From the NCBI GenBank assembly GCA_037440065.1, contig JBBIUV010000019.1:124001-188000 (forward strand): DNA of 64,000 bases, given 5' to 3'. A program made the position numbers and the translations under genes. How positions within the stretch are numbered: position 1 is the stretch's first letter; each line of letters opens with the position of its first letter. The notes beneath the pieces were generated by a model that made no database searches, was not told the DNA's origin, and saw only the letters and a list, made by a program, of their open reading frames with translations. Source of the DNA: UBA1563 sp037440065 (GTDB lineage: Bacteria > Bacteroidota > Ignavibacteria > Ignavibacteriales > Ignavibacteriaceae). Below, piece after piece: positions 40,949-49,779 of the stretch.

Positions 40949-42481
40949 TTACTTAAACGTATCTGCCGAGTTAATGATTTTCACATCATTCACATTTAAT
41001 TTATAATTTGCGACGGCGTCATCTTCAATTAAAACTTCTTTCGGTAATCCAGCTTTTACGATATTTGAATAACTCATCGGCGAAGAGAGATTTTCTTTTA
41101 GACTTTTAGCTAAAGGTTCTGCTTCGCTTTTATCGGTTACGATTGTAATACACATGTTTTCAACCTGCCAGTATTTCTTAATTGCTTTATTCACATCTGC
41201 AAGAGTAAGCTTAGCAAGTTTTTTGTCCATTTCATTAACGTAATCTTTTTTGCCATAGAATTTAGAATCCATTAAATAGCCAAGCCGGCTGCCCGGAGTT
41301 TGAACATAAAGATTTATGTAGCTTCTTAGAAAAGTTCTCGTTGCTTCAAAATCTTTTTCCGTCATTCCGTTTTTCACAAGATTATCAATCTCGCGGATTG
41401 CCATACGAATTGCATAATGCGCGTGTCCAACTTTAATGTCTTCTAATTCTTTATACTGATTTTTTAACTGCTTCGCAATTTGTACCGGACGAATCCAAAA
41501 CGAAAAATAATTTGTCGTTCTTGGCGTTCCCGCAGGTTGCAGCATATTTCTTCCGCCATTGTCGTACCACTCGATGTAAGAATAGTCGCCGTAGTTCATC
41601 GAACGTGTTTCGCGCAGTTTCTGATACAATTTTCCGTATGACTTTCTATGTTCACCGAGGAAAGAATTTGCAACCATTAAAGCGGCAAAGTCATCATCTT
41701 TTCTAGTTAGATTCATCGGAAAGCCAGCGAAAATTGCAGAGCCGAAGGCATTATCTTTTTGAATGATCTCAACGTTTATTCCCTTTGGCATTTGAGGTGC
41801 AATCTGCGTTGGTGTAACCGGTTTTACATCCGAAAGGTTTTGCAGATCTTTCTTTAGAGTTGCAAGAAATTCACTTGAATAATTTCCGGCAATTCCGATC
41901 ATCAAATTATTTCTTGTAAAGAAATTTTTGTAGTGATTTTTTACATCATCTAAAGTAATTCCTTTCACACTCTCGGATTTTCCTTGAATCATGTGTTGAT
42001 ATTTTGTTCCTCTGAAAAGAAAATCCTCCAACGCTTTTTTAGAATATTCTTCATCTGAAGATGCGCGGATTACCTGATCAACATAATTTTGTTGATTTCG
42101 TTTTACGCGGTCAAAATCATTTTGAGAGAAAGACGGATTAAGAATTAAGCCTTTTAATATTGGATAGAAGTCGTTGAGGAAATCTTGAGGAACTTCAAAA
42201 GAGAAGATAGAAACTTCTTTATCAACGGAAGAACCGTAATTGGCTGCCCACGGATAAATTTTATTTTGAATATCGGCGTAAGTCATGTTACCGGTTCCCC
42301 CCTGTGTTAATAACGCAGAGGTGAGAGAGGTTAGTCCCTCTTTTCCGGCGGGATCGCATACCGAACCATTTTTGAACATCAAGTTAATAATTACTTTGTT
42401 TGTATTCGGCAGTTTTAATTCCACCACTTCTTGAGCAAGCAGCGAACCAAAGAATAAAATTCCAAGCATAAGTGTTTTCAT
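40949..42481 (-). CDS. M16 family peptidase, inactive-type partner
   Basis: A 510-residue M16 protein with a signal peptide (MKTLMLGILFFGSLLAQ). Overall fold segments are present, e.g. LMFKNGSVCDPAGKEGLTSLTSALLTQGGT, MIGIAGNYSSEFLATLKK, LRETRSMNYGDYSY and LGYLMDSKFYG. The zinc motif HxxEH is missing: the site reads KEGLTSLTSALL. It therefore probably serves as the non-catalytic half of a heterodimer with the next gene. The start codon shares its A with the upstream stop (TAATG), so the two proteins are made in step. Confidence 0.88.
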   Translation of the reverse strand: MKTLMLGILFFGSLLAQEVVELKLPNTNKVIINLMFKNGSVCDPAGKEGLTSLTSALLTQGGTGNMTYADIQNKIYPWAANYGSSVDKEVSIFSFEVPQDFLNDFYPILKGLILNPSFSQNDFDRVKRNQQNYVDQVIRASSDEEYSKKALEDFLFRGTKYQHMIQGKSESVKGITLDDVKNHYKNFFTRNNLMIGIAGNYSSEFLATLKKDLQNLSDVKPVTPTQIAPQMPKGINVEIIQKDNAFGSAIFAGFPMNLTRKDDDFAALMVANSFLGEHRKSYGKLYQKLRETRSMNYGDYSYIEWYDNGGRNMLQPAGTPRTTNYFSFWIRPVQIAKQLKNQYKELEDIKVGHAHYAIRMAIREIDNLVKNGMTEKDFEATRTFLRSYINLYVQTPGSRLGYLMDSKFYGKKDYVNEMDKKLAKLTLADVNKAIKKYWQVENMCITIVTDKSEAEPLAKSLKENLSSPMSYSNIVKAGLPKEVLIEDDAVANYKLNVNDVKIINSADTFK

Positions 42482-43830
42482 TATTTTACTCCTCCTTCTG
42501 CGTCGGCAGAGATGGTTCCGATAGTCAGTTTCTCCGGTGTGAAATATTTTTTTGCTGCTGCTTTTAGATCATCAACGGTAACTTTTTCATAGTTCTGATA
42601 AAGATGGTTGATTGATTCCGGATCGCCGGTAAGTTGAATAATGTGGCTTAACGTATTCGCTATTGAAGAAGGATTATCTATTCCCATCGCAAAACTGTAT
42701 TTCAATCTTGACTTAGTTTCCGCCAGCATCTTTTCATCAACACCGTTTGCTTTAACGGCTTCGACCGTTTTCAGAACTTCATCTTTTACATACTGCATAT
42801 CATTTTTATTTACGATTGAAGCAGCAATTGAAATTAAATTAGGATCGCGGGTGTCATAAATTCCACCGTAAATGCTTCGGACTTTTTGTTCATCAAGCAC
42901 AAGTTTTTGATAGAGTTTTGAATTTTCAGAAAAAAGAATGGTGCACAAAATATCGAGTGCCGGTGATTCCATTCCTTTAGCGTCAAAACCAGGTCCCTTG
43001 AAATTTAAACTAACGTAGGGAGGAATACTGCTGTTTTGAAGATGAGTATAACGTGTTTCTTTTTGTTCCGGTTCAACGGGAATTTTTGCTTCATAATTGC
43101 CATGTTTCCAATTACCAAAATACTTTTCGGCAAGTTTGTTTACTCGTTCAGGAGTAACATCACCAACAACCAAAAGCGTAGTGTATTCCGGGCGGTAAAA
43201 CCGATCGAAAAATTTCAACGAGTATTCATATTGATTCGGCATATCAATAATATCTTTTAAAAATCCCATCGTTGTATGTTTGTAAGTATGAGCATCAAAC
43301 GCTGTGTTTGAAATGTTTTCACTGAGTTGTGCAAAGGGTGAGGCTATATTTTTTGTATATTCTCCCTTAACTGCTCCGGCTTCTGTTTTAAAGTCGTGAA
43401 TTGGATAGTGCAAATTTTGAAAGCGGTCTGATTCAAGCTCAAACATTTTTTCAAGCTTTTTTGCATTACCAGTCATGTGGTAAATTGTTCTATCAAGAGA
43501 AGTGTTGGCATTTGCTGAGGCGCCAATTGCTTTGAGCTCTTCGTTGTATTGATCTTTGTTGTATTTTTCTGTTCCTCGGAACATCATGTGTTCAAAGAAA
43601 TGGGCAAAACCCGTTACACCTTCTTCAACTTCATTTCTCGAACCCACACGTACTACGAGAAAGAAGGAGGCTATTCCGGGGCTGTCGAATTTTACCGTTA
43701 CTACATTTAATCCGTTTGCCATTTTGTGTTGTTCAATAGGATAAGGAAACGGCTTGGTTGCCGCATTGCTGCTAAAACCGATCGCAGAAAAAAAGAAGAT
43801 CGGTAAAGCAAAAGAAAAGAGAGTTCTCAT
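42481..43830 (-). CDS. M16 family zinc peptidase, catalytic partner
   Basis: A 449-residue M16 peptidase with a signal peptide (about residues 1-23). The inverted zinc motif is HFFEH with His77, Glu80 and His81 within GVTGFAHFFEHMMFRGTEKY. A third ligand should be a Glu in FKTEAGAVKGEY, 70-75 residues later, which is present. C-terminal half with LVLDEQKVRSIYGGIYDTRDP is the second M16 domain. Pairs of active and inactive M16 proteins in the envelope of Bacteroidota-type bacteria degrade peptides; substrates are unknown. Co-translated with its partner through a TAATG overlap. Confidence 0.92.
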   Translation of the reverse strand: MRTLFSFALPIFFFSAIGFSSNAATKPFPYPIEQHKMANGLNVVTVKFDSPGIASFFLVVRVGSRNEVEEGVTGFAHFFEHMMFRGTEKYNKDQYNEELKAIGASANANTSLDRTIYHMTGNAKKLEKMFELESDRFQNLHYPIHDFKTEAGAVKGEYTKNIASPFAQLSENISNTAFDAHTYKHTTMGFLKDIIDMPNQYEYSLKFFDRFYRPEYTTLLVVGDVTPERVNKLAEKYFGNWKHGNYEAKIPVEPEQKETRYTHLQNSSIPPYVSLNFKGPGFDAKGMESPALDILCTILFSENSKLYQKLVLDEQKVRSIYGGIYDTRDPNLISIAASIVNKNDMQYVKDEVLKTVEAVKANGVDEKMLAETKSRLKYSFAMGIDNPSSIANTLSHIIQLTGDPESINHLYQNYEKVTVDDLKAAAKKYFTPEKLTIGTISADAEGGVK

Positions 43831-44028
43831 ATCGCTCCTTTATTTTTGTTAAATAATCTTTCTATGTCTTTTGGACGTGTGAAGAAAGAATTTTGCTTAA
43901 TGCGAAAAAATAGTGAATTCTTACTGGTTATTTAGAGACCTCTATGGAATAATGAAACCGCTTATCAGATAAAAACGACACCAAGAAGAGTTTTTCACAC
44001 CAATAAGTAAAAAAATAGTGGCTACCTC

Positions 44029-44059
44029 TTGACAAGCGGTGTTTGGTTTCGTATGTTTG
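44029..44059 (+). promoter_or_regulatory. Strong promoter of the membrane-protein/winged-helix operon
   Basis: TTGACA (44029-44034), a 17-base spacer and TATGTTTG (44052-44059): a perfect -35 and a perfect TAnnTTTG. The operator-like site at 44060-44082 follows without a gap and would cover the transcription start. Confidence 0.8.
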
Positions 44060-44082
44060 CTTTGTAAAACAAAGTACTTTAT
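44060..44082 (+). promoter_or_regulatory. Operator-like site, copy 1 (CTTTGT-N5-AAAGTACTTTAT)
   Basis: CTTTGT, five bases, then AAAGTACTTTAT. It contains the perfect 10-base palindrome AAAGTACTTT and an ACAAAG/CTTTGT inverted pair. A second copy at 45656-45678 is identical in 18 of 23 positions, differing only in the five-base spacer. The position just behind the promoter suggests repression or control by a DNA-binding protein, most simply the winged-helix protein coded at 45342-45638. Confidence 0.7.
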
Positions 44083-44097
44083 TAAACGAGGCTTTAC

Positions 44098-44700
44098 ATG
44101 GATGACCGAACAGCAATTGATGAACTGATTTTTATTAGAAAAGTAATTGAAGATAGTAAACGCACCGTCGTTGAAAACGGGATCGGGTATATCTTTTGGG
44201 GCATTCTTGTTTTCTTAGGAATGATGTCAGTATATGTCGGAATTATGTTTCAACAACCAATTAACTCAGTATGGGTATGGGTTGTTCTTATTGGATTTGG
44301 ATGGGGCTACACAATTATTGCAAATATGAGAATGCACAATAAACAACAGAAAAAAACATTTGCGGGGAAAATCTTAATTAGTGTTTGGATAGGTGCCGGA
44401 ATTGCAATGACAATTTTGGGATTTGTTGCCACTGCGTCTGGAATGATTCATGGTTATGCGGTCAGTCCGTTAATTGCTCTTGTATTAGGTACGGCCTATT
44501 TTATTAGTGGAATGATATACGACTCTCAATGGGTGAAGATGTTATCGGTAGGATGGTGGATTGGTGGAATTGCTATGTTTTATATACATAATATTCATCA
44601 AGTTTTGATGATGGCTATAATGATGCTGGTTCTTCAAATAATTCCCGGATTCATATTTTATTTTAATTCAAAAAATGAGATGAGAAAAAGCAATGATTAA
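44098..44700 (+). CDS. Multi-pass membrane protein, paralogue 1
   Basis: A 200-residue protein. A short N-terminal amphipathic helix (AIDELIFIRKVIEDSKRTVVENG) is followed by about six hydrophobic segments between residues 27 and 190. KTFAGKIL near residue 84 and LSVGWWIGGI near residue 150 are shared with the next gene. I do not recognise a named family. The N-terminal pattern E-L-x-FI-[RK]-K-x-IEDSK-x5-N-G-x-x-YI-x-WG is conserved between the two copies and may bind a partner. Co-transcribed with its paralogue and a winged-helix regulator, it may sense a membrane signal (inference). Confidence 0.75.
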   Translation: MDDRTAIDELIFIRKVIEDSKRTVVENGIGYIFWGILVFLGMMSVYVGIMFQQPINSVWVWVVLIGFGWGYTIIANMRMHNKQQKKTFAGKILISVWIGAGIAMTILGFVATASGMIHGYAVSPLIALVLGTAYFISGMIYDSQWVKMLSVGWWIGGIAMFYIHNIHQVLMMAIMMLVLQIIPGFIFYFNSKNEMRKSND

Positions 44701-44745
44701 TTTTTTAGTCTATTTATTTAAAAGGTTTTTCATCACGGAGATTGT

Positions 44746-45339
44746 ATGAACGAAAAAATAGCAATGGATGAATTGCAATTCATAAAAAAAATAATTGAAG
44801 ACAGTAAAGCTTCGATTGTTTACAACGGAAAAGATTACATTGTTTGGGGATTACTCGTTGCCGTTGGGCTTCTACTAGATTATTCAGCATACGTTTTTAA
44901 ATTGAACATAAATTTTATTTTATTTTGGGGAGTAATTATTGGGCTGGGATGGATTTTTTCTTTCTTCTCATACAGAAAAAGGAAAACTGAGTGTAATCCC
45001 AAAACTTTTGCTGGTAAGATACTTGGTGGTGTATGGCTTGCAACTGGTACGGCGATGACAATTGTAGGCTTTATCGGTATTCCTTCAGGAGCGATCCCGG
45101 GTCAATCAATAAGCGCTGTGTTAAGTACTTTTCTTGGTATGGCATTCATTGTAGCCGGATTTATTCACAACGAGACATGGATGAAATATTTGTCCGTTGG
45201 TTGGTGGATTGGTGCTGTATATATGTTTTTTTTTCCTGGGATTCATACCGTATTTGTGATGGCATTGATGCTGATTTGTTTTCAGGTTATTCCCGGGATC
45301 TATTTTTATCAAAAGTATAAAAAAGAAGTTGAAAAATAA
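44746..45339 (+). CDS. Multi-pass membrane protein, paralogue 2
   Basis: A 197-residue tandem paralogue of the preceding protein with the same layout: N-terminal amphipathic helix (AMDELQFIKKIIEDSKASIVYNG), about six membrane segments, and the shared KTFAGKILGGVWLATGTAMTIVGF, LSVGWWIGAVYMFF and QVIPGIYFY. A GGAG lies 8 bases before the start. The two copies have drifted clearly apart (loops and ends differ) while keeping the helix and these motifs. This suggests an old duplication with perhaps a heteromeric complex. The regulator gene starts 2 bases after its stop. Confidence 0.75.
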   Translation: MNEKIAMDELQFIKKIIEDSKASIVYNGKDYIVWGLLVAVGLLLDYSAYVFKLNINFILFWGVIIGLGWIFSFFSYRKRKTECNPKTFAGKILGGVWLATGTAMTIVGFIGIPSGAIPGQSISAVLSTFLGMAFIVAGFIHNETWMKYLSVGWWIGAVYMFFFPGIHTVFVMALMLICFQVIPGIYFYQKYKKEVEK

Positions 45340-45341
45340 TC

Positions 45342-45638
45342 ATGAATGAATTTGACTATCAAAATTTAGACGACCTAATCCATTCGAGAATTCGACTGGC
45401 TATTATATCCGTGCTGGTTGCTGTTGAGGAATCGGATTTTAATTTTCTAAAAGAAAAAGTTAACGCAACCGATGGGAACTTGAGTGTTCATTTGAAGAAA
45501 CTTGAGGATGCAAAATATATTTCAGTTAAAAAAGAATTTGTCGATCGTAAACCCAAAACGGTTTACTCACTTACCAAAACCGGAATTAAAGCATTTGAAT
45601 TATATGTGGCTCAACTTGAAAAACTAATTAAAAAATAA
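45342..45638 (+). CDS. Winged-helix (HTH_34/MarR-like) transcriptional regulator
   Basis: A 98-residue single-domain DNA-binding protein. Typical pattern: LDDLIHSRIRLAIISVLVAVEESDFNFLKEKVNATDGNLSVHLKKLEDAKYISVKKEFVDRKPKTVYSLTKTGIKAF (seen as helix 1, recognition helix around NLSVHLKKLE at residues 47-56, and the wing DRKPKTVYSLT). This is the small winged-helix family that often accompanies membrane proteins in Bacteroidota. There is no ligand domain, so a signal may come through a partner such as the two membrane proteins encoded just upstream. It is the best candidate to bind the AAAGTACTTT sites flanking its operon. Confidence 0.9.
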   Translation: MNEFDYQNLDDLIHSRIRLAIISVLVAVEESDFNFLKEKVNATDGNLSVHLKKLEDAKYISVKKEFVDRKPKTVYSLTKTGIKAFELYVAQLEKLIKK

Positions 45639-45655
45639 AAATTTTTAGCAATATA

Positions 45656-45678
45656 CTTTGTTTTTTAAAGTACTTTAT
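45656..45678 (+). promoter_or_regulatory. Operator-like site, copy 2 (CTTTGT-N5-AAAGTACTTTAT)
   Basis: The same element as at 44060-44082, with TTTTT as the variable spacer. It lies between the regulator gene and the TPR gene, 28 bases before the TPR start codon. A -10-like TATACT (45652-45657) overlaps its left end; no good -35 was found. The repeat of the site points to joint control of both transcription units. Confidence 0.7.
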
Positions 45679-45706
45679 ATAAAACAACAAAAAAAAGGAA
45701 TCAAAA

Positions 45707-46501
45707 ATGAAAAATTCATTTTCCACCAAACTGTTCGGGTTCATATTCCTGATAAGCTCACTTCTACAGTTGGCATTTGCCCAAAATGCCGAGGAGTTTA
45801 TGCAAGAAGGAAAAACTACTGCCATTAAGGCGTATGTTACTTACGACAAAGAAACATTCCTCAAAGCGCATGAGATATTCGGAAAAATTTATGCAGCTGA
45901 TTCAACAAACTCCACCGCGCTTTACAATTTGACTTATATCGAGTACCGCTTTTTAGAAATTGGTTCGCGTGAGAAAGCTTTGTTCGATAAGTATGTCGCT
46001 CAAGCTGTTGATCATGCTGAAAAAATTGCCAACACCAATGACTTTGCTTCGGAAGGAAAAACTTTGCTTGCTGCAATCTTAATGATGAAAATAACTTACA
46101 ATTGGGCAGAGGCAATGACCCTTTCACCAAAAATTTACGCATTACTGGGTGAAGCACTGGCAATTGATGCAAACAATCCGCGCGCTAATTTGATTTATGG
46201 TATTATGAAGTTTAACACGCCGGCAGCGTTTGGAGGAAGCACAAAAGAAGCGCTCGAAAGTTTTACCAAAACAATTTCATTTTTTGAAAAAGAAGAAAAC
46301 GATCAATCCTTATCTGTAAACTGGGGATATCTTGATGCGTTAGCTTGGACTGGAATCGCCGACGAAAGATTGGAAATGTCGGACGCAGCGCTATTTGTTT
46401 ACAAAAAAGCTCTCTCAATTGAACCGGAGTTTGGCTGGGTTAAACATGTGTTGCTTCCGAAATTGGAAAAAACAAAAAGCTCAGGAAAAGATACTTATTA
46501 G
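45707..46501 (+). CDS. Secreted TPR-like protein
   Basis: A 264-residue exported protein: signal peptide (about residues 1-26, ending LQLAFAQ), then alpha-helical repeats of TPR type, e.g. FGKIYAADSTNSTALYNLTYI, IYALLGEALAIDANNPRANLIYG and the final ALFVYKKALSIEPEFGWVKHVLLPKLEK. No enzyme motif. It stands directly before a TonB-dependent receptor and behind operator copy 2, which suggests a periplasmic partner for uptake by that receptor (inference). Confidence 0.78.
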   Translation: MKNSFSTKLFGFIFLISSLLQLAFAQNAEEFMQEGKTTAIKAYVTYDKETFLKAHEIFGKIYAADSTNSTALYNLTYIEYRFLEIGSREKALFDKYVAQAVDHAEKIANTNDFASEGKTLLAAILMMKITYNWAEAMTLSPKIYALLGEALAIDANNPRANLIYGIMKFNTPAAFGGSTKEALESFTKTISFFEKEENDQSLSVNWGYLDALAWTGIADERLEMSDAALFVYKKALSIEPEFGWVKHVLLPKLEKTKSSGKDTY

Positions 46502-46525
46502 TAATGATGAATGAGAAGGAATAAG

Positions 46526-48727
46526 ATGAAAACAAAAATTATATTAACTCTGTTCATCCTTCAATTAAATATTTTTCCGCAATCGAAAGTAAAGATTGAA
46601 GGACGAATATTTGATGAAGACAAAACTCCCCTACCGATGGTAATGGTTTTCGTCTCAAATTCGGGTGACGGCGCGATGAGCAATGATAAAGGTGAATTTT
46701 CTTTTTCAACAAAGTTGAAAGGAAAAATTATTTTGAACGCAAATCTGCTCGGTTATGAAAAGTTCAGTACGGAAATCGATGTTCAAGATCAAAAGAAAAT
46801 TACACTTGATATTGAACTAAGAGAATCGGCGCTGAAGATGAAAGAGTCGGTTGTCTCGGCGAGTTCATTCGGTTCTGAAAAAGGAAAAGGATTGGTGTTA
46901 AGCAGAATTGATGTTCTAACAACTCCAGGCGGCGCGGCGGATTTATTTCAATCATTAAAAACAATGCCAGGCATTACGCAAGTTTCCGAAAGCGCAGAAC
47001 TTTATGTGCGTGGTGGTGACCCGATTGAAACGATAACGATGATCGATCAAGCCTTGATCTATCACCCGTTTTCCTACGAATCAACTTACGGCAGTTTATT
47101 TTCCAATTTGAAAAATGAATTCATAAAAGGGATGTACTTTTCAAGCGGCGGTTTCTCGGCAAAGTACGGCAATGTTCTTTCGGGAGTTTTAGATATCGAA
47201 ACAAAAGGAGTTCCAACAACTATGCAGAGTAGCTTTGGCATTTCTTTAGCGAATACTAATTTTTCAACCGAAGTTCCTCTTATTGAAGATAAACTCGGAT
47301 TCAATTTTAATTTTGATCAATCGTTTACCAAACCAATTTTCTGGCTTAACGGTGGATTAGAAAAATTCACCGCGGCTCCAACTTCAAAAAATGCTACGGG
47401 AAGCTTTACTTATGCGTATTCAAAAAGCGGAAAACTGAAATTGTTTGGAATCTATGCCAGAGACGTTCAAGGCGTAAAAGTTGAGCAAACAGAATATGAA
47501 GGAACGTTTAACGGAAACACCACGAGTAAGTTTATTAATCTGCAACACTCAAATGTTATTTTTTCAAAACTTGTAATGAAGAACAGTTTTTCTTTCAGTA
47601 ATTATTTGAACCAATGGAAGCTTGGCATACTTGATCTAACAAAAACAGATCAGGTATATTCTTTCAGAAATGATTTCGAATATTTCTTCAGTTCAAGAAG
47701 CAGACTTCTTTCCGGAATTGAATTTGAAAGAAGAAAAGTAAATTACCTCGGGCAAATTCCCGATAACGACTATAACATCCGTCCCGATGCGCAGAAGAAA
47801 GTGCTGGACGCGAATATTTTCGGCTCAAGAATTGGCGGTTACTTTGAACTTGAATCGGCAAACACATTTGGAATTGAAAACTTTGCAAGCGCAATTGGAA
47901 TTAGATACGACAACATTCCCTCGCTCAAGCTTGGTTGGATAAATCCGCGCGTAAATTTATCGTACAAGTTAAACGATCATTCAACAATAAAAACGGCGTG
48001 GGGAATTTTCAATCAATTGCCGGATCCAAGATTGTTCAATCCCGTTGACGGAAATCCGAATTTAAAATCGATGCAGGCAACACATTACGTGATTTCCTAT
48101 GACTATCTTTTTAACGATGACAATTCTTTCCGCTTTGAACTTTACCATAAAGATTATAAAAATCTTCCGCTTGAAAATTCAATATTAAAGTACGATAATG
48201 GCGGAAAAGGTTTTGCCGATGGCGTTGATGTGATTTTGAAAAGTACACTCACAAATGGTTTAAGCGGCTGGATTTCATACGGATTTATCAATACAAAAAG
48301 AAAGTGGATGGACTTTGAGCAGTTAACAAGCAGTTCATTCGATATCACTCACAATTTTTCTTTGATCGCTAAATATTTCATCGCTGCAAATTGGCAAGTT
48401 GGAATCAACTTTAAGTATGCGACCGGCAGACCATACACGCCGGTTATCGGTGCAGACTACCGCGTATCGGAAAATGTTTTCGAACCGGTTTATGGTGTAA
48501 AAAATTCTTCACGGTTCCAAAATTACAAACGGTTGGATTTACGGCTCACCTATTTTACAACTTTATTTGATCGGTTCTCGTCCGTCTTTTATCTCGAAGG
48601 ATTAAATATTCTTGATCTAAAAAATATTTTCGGATATTACTATTCACCCGATTACTCAGAACGAAAGGAAATCTCAAGTTACTTTGGAAGAAGAACGGTT
48701 GTAGTAGGAATGAGTTTGAGCCTGTAA
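46526..48727 (+). CDS. TonB-dependent outer-membrane receptor with carboxypeptidase-like N-domain
   Basis: A 733-residue receptor. The ATG at 46526 is preferred: GAAGGA (46515-46520) lies 5 bases upstream, and it gives the signal MKTKIILTLFILQLNIFPQ. An N-terminal CarboxypepD_reg-like domain (KVKIEGRIFDEDKTPLPMVMVFV, about residues 20-110) is followed by a plug domain (TTPGGAADLFQSLKTMPGITQVSESAELYVRGGDPIETITMIDQALIYHP, read in pieces) and a beta barrel ending in SYFGRRTVVVGMSLSL with the typical C-terminal strand. The substrate is unknown. It is the second gene behind operator copy 2, and the pair is closed by a strong terminator. Confidence 0.9.
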   Translation: MKTKIILTLFILQLNIFPQSKVKIEGRIFDEDKTPLPMVMVFVSNSGDGAMSNDKGEFSFSTKLKGKIILNANLLGYEKFSTEIDVQDQKKITLDIELRESALKMKESVVSASSFGSEKGKGLVLSRIDVLTTPGGAADLFQSLKTMPGITQVSESAELYVRGGDPIETITMIDQALIYHPFSYESTYGSLFSNLKNEFIKGMYFSSGGFSAKYGNVLSGVLDIETKGVPTTMQSSFGISLANTNFSTEVPLIEDKLGFNFNFDQSFTKPIFWLNGGLEKFTAAPTSKNATGSFTYAYSKSGKLKLFGIYARDVQGVKVEQTEYEGTFNGNTTSKFINLQHSNVIFSKLVMKNSFSFSNYLNQWKLGILDLTKTDQVYSFRNDFEYFFSSRSRLLSGIEFERRKVNYLGQIPDNDYNIRPDAQKKVLDANIFGSRIGGYFELESANTFGIENFASAIGIRYDNIPSLKLGWINPRVNLSYKLNDHSTIKTAWGIFNQLPDPRLFNPVDGNPNLKSMQATHYVISYDYLFNDDNSFRFELYHKDYKNLPLENSILKYDNGGKGFADGVDVILKSTLTNGLSGWISYGFINTKRKWMDFEQLTSSSFDITHNFSLIAKYFIAANWQVGINFKYATGRPYTPVIGADYRVSENVFEPVYGVKNSSRFQNYKRLDLRLTYFTTLFDRFSSVFYLEGLNILDLKNIFGYYYSPDYSERKEISSYFGRRTVVVGMSLSL

Positions 48728-48740
48728 AATTAAATGAAAT

Positions 48741-48769
48741 AAAAACCCACGTAGAATGCGTGGGTTTTT
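48741..48769. terminator. Bidirectional terminator between receptor and DUF3078 genes
   Basis: A perfect 11-bp stem AAAAACCCACG (48741-48751) / CGTGGGTTTTT (48759-48769) has a 7-base loop. It works for both converging genes. Confidence 0.92.
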
Positions 48770-48793
48770 GTCTTTCAGATTCCGATCTATCAT

Positions 48794-49630
48794 TTAAAAC
48801 AAATTATATGTTACTCCAACTTGCAGCGCTTCTTTCGCTTGTGTTTTAGGCGACTGATCTTTTTCATACAACACAAGTACGTTAAAGTTTACATTCAAAT
48901 ATTTATTGATCTTTGCGGTGATCAAGTGATCCCAGCGGACATCCCAAACTGAAATTCGGTCAAATCTTGAAAAGAGTCTCAGTTTACTCGAGTAGAGCAA
49001 ATTATCATCAATTAAAAATTCAGTTGAAGTAACCGATTCAATACCGGTTTCAAACTTGAACGCTTCCATCGCAGTTGTTTTGGGATCATCAGAGTAAGAC
49101 CGGAATTTGTTTGTAAAAGTTTCCTGAAACGCCAAACCGAGTCGCGTTACAAATTGTTTTGTCTTTCCATATTCAAAACCGATCGCTTGTGTAATGTAAG
49201 CCGGATCGAAAAAGTCCGAAACCTTTGGTTCCAACGGTGATTTATAATCAAACCCGGCTGAAACATTTGTGCGAAAAGTGTTGCTGAGAAATGGATCGAC
49301 AGACCATCCAACTTGATACGTTAAAACATTTTCAAGATAAACTTCATTATCGTTGGTGCGGTACGCGGCGTCTCCAAGTTTAGTTCTTCCGAACGCGAAC
49401 TTGAAATTGTTTTTTAGCTTGTATTGGCTTCCGTCATAATTGAAATGAATGTTTGAAAAGAAAACCCATGAAAGTGAATTTTCACCTCCTTTTGCCCAAT
49501 TGCTAAAAGCAATTTGACTTAAATTAATTCCGGCTACTCCGTCCGGCTTCCATTTTCCGCTGAGCGAATCTCCTTCTGCAAAAAGCGAAGAGGATAAAAG
49601 CATTAAGATCATAAGAAATAATTTTTTCAT
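48794..49630 (-). CDS. DUF3078 family outer-membrane-type protein
   Basis: A 278-residue secreted protein of a Bacteroidota family. Signal peptide MKKLFLMILMLLSSSLFAEG; then GKWKPDGVAGINLSQIAFSNWAKGGENSLSW, the family signature with N-W-A-x-GG-x-N (in pieces). After it come alternating strands consistent with a beta barrel, and a tail ending LQVGVTYNLF with the C-terminal Phe often seen in outer-membrane proteins. No function is known for the family. Read toward the receptor gene, with a shared terminator. Confidence 0.85.
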   Translation of the reverse strand: MKKLFLMILMLLSSSLFAEGDSLSGKWKPDGVAGINLSQIAFSNWAKGGENSLSWVFFSNIHFNYDGSQYKLKNNFKFAFGRTKLGDAAYRTNDNEVYLENVLTYQVGWSVDPFLSNTFRTNVSAGFDYKSPLEPKVSDFFDPAYITQAIGFEYGKTKQFVTRLGLAFQETFTNKFRSYSDDPKTTAMEAFKFETGIESVTSTEFLIDDNLLYSSKLRLFSRFDRISVWDVRWDHLITAKINKYLNVNFNVLVLYEKDQSPKTQAKEALQVGVTYNLF

Positions 49631-49779
49631 AGTTTTCCTTTCGTATTAGAATTAAAAGAGTGATATAAATTTAGCAAAAAGCTGTTTGATTTTTATTGTA
49701 ATGGATTGAGAGATCAAACAACCCGCTATCTATTATCGCAAAAGTTTCTTACTTTTGTTCAATTAAAAATGATTAATCT

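Noticed and set aside
45033..45320. A 95-codon + strand frame overlapping the second membrane-protein paralogue.
   Set aside because: It lies in another frame of a conserved gene, has an odd composition rich in Cys and Trp, and has no ribosome binding site.
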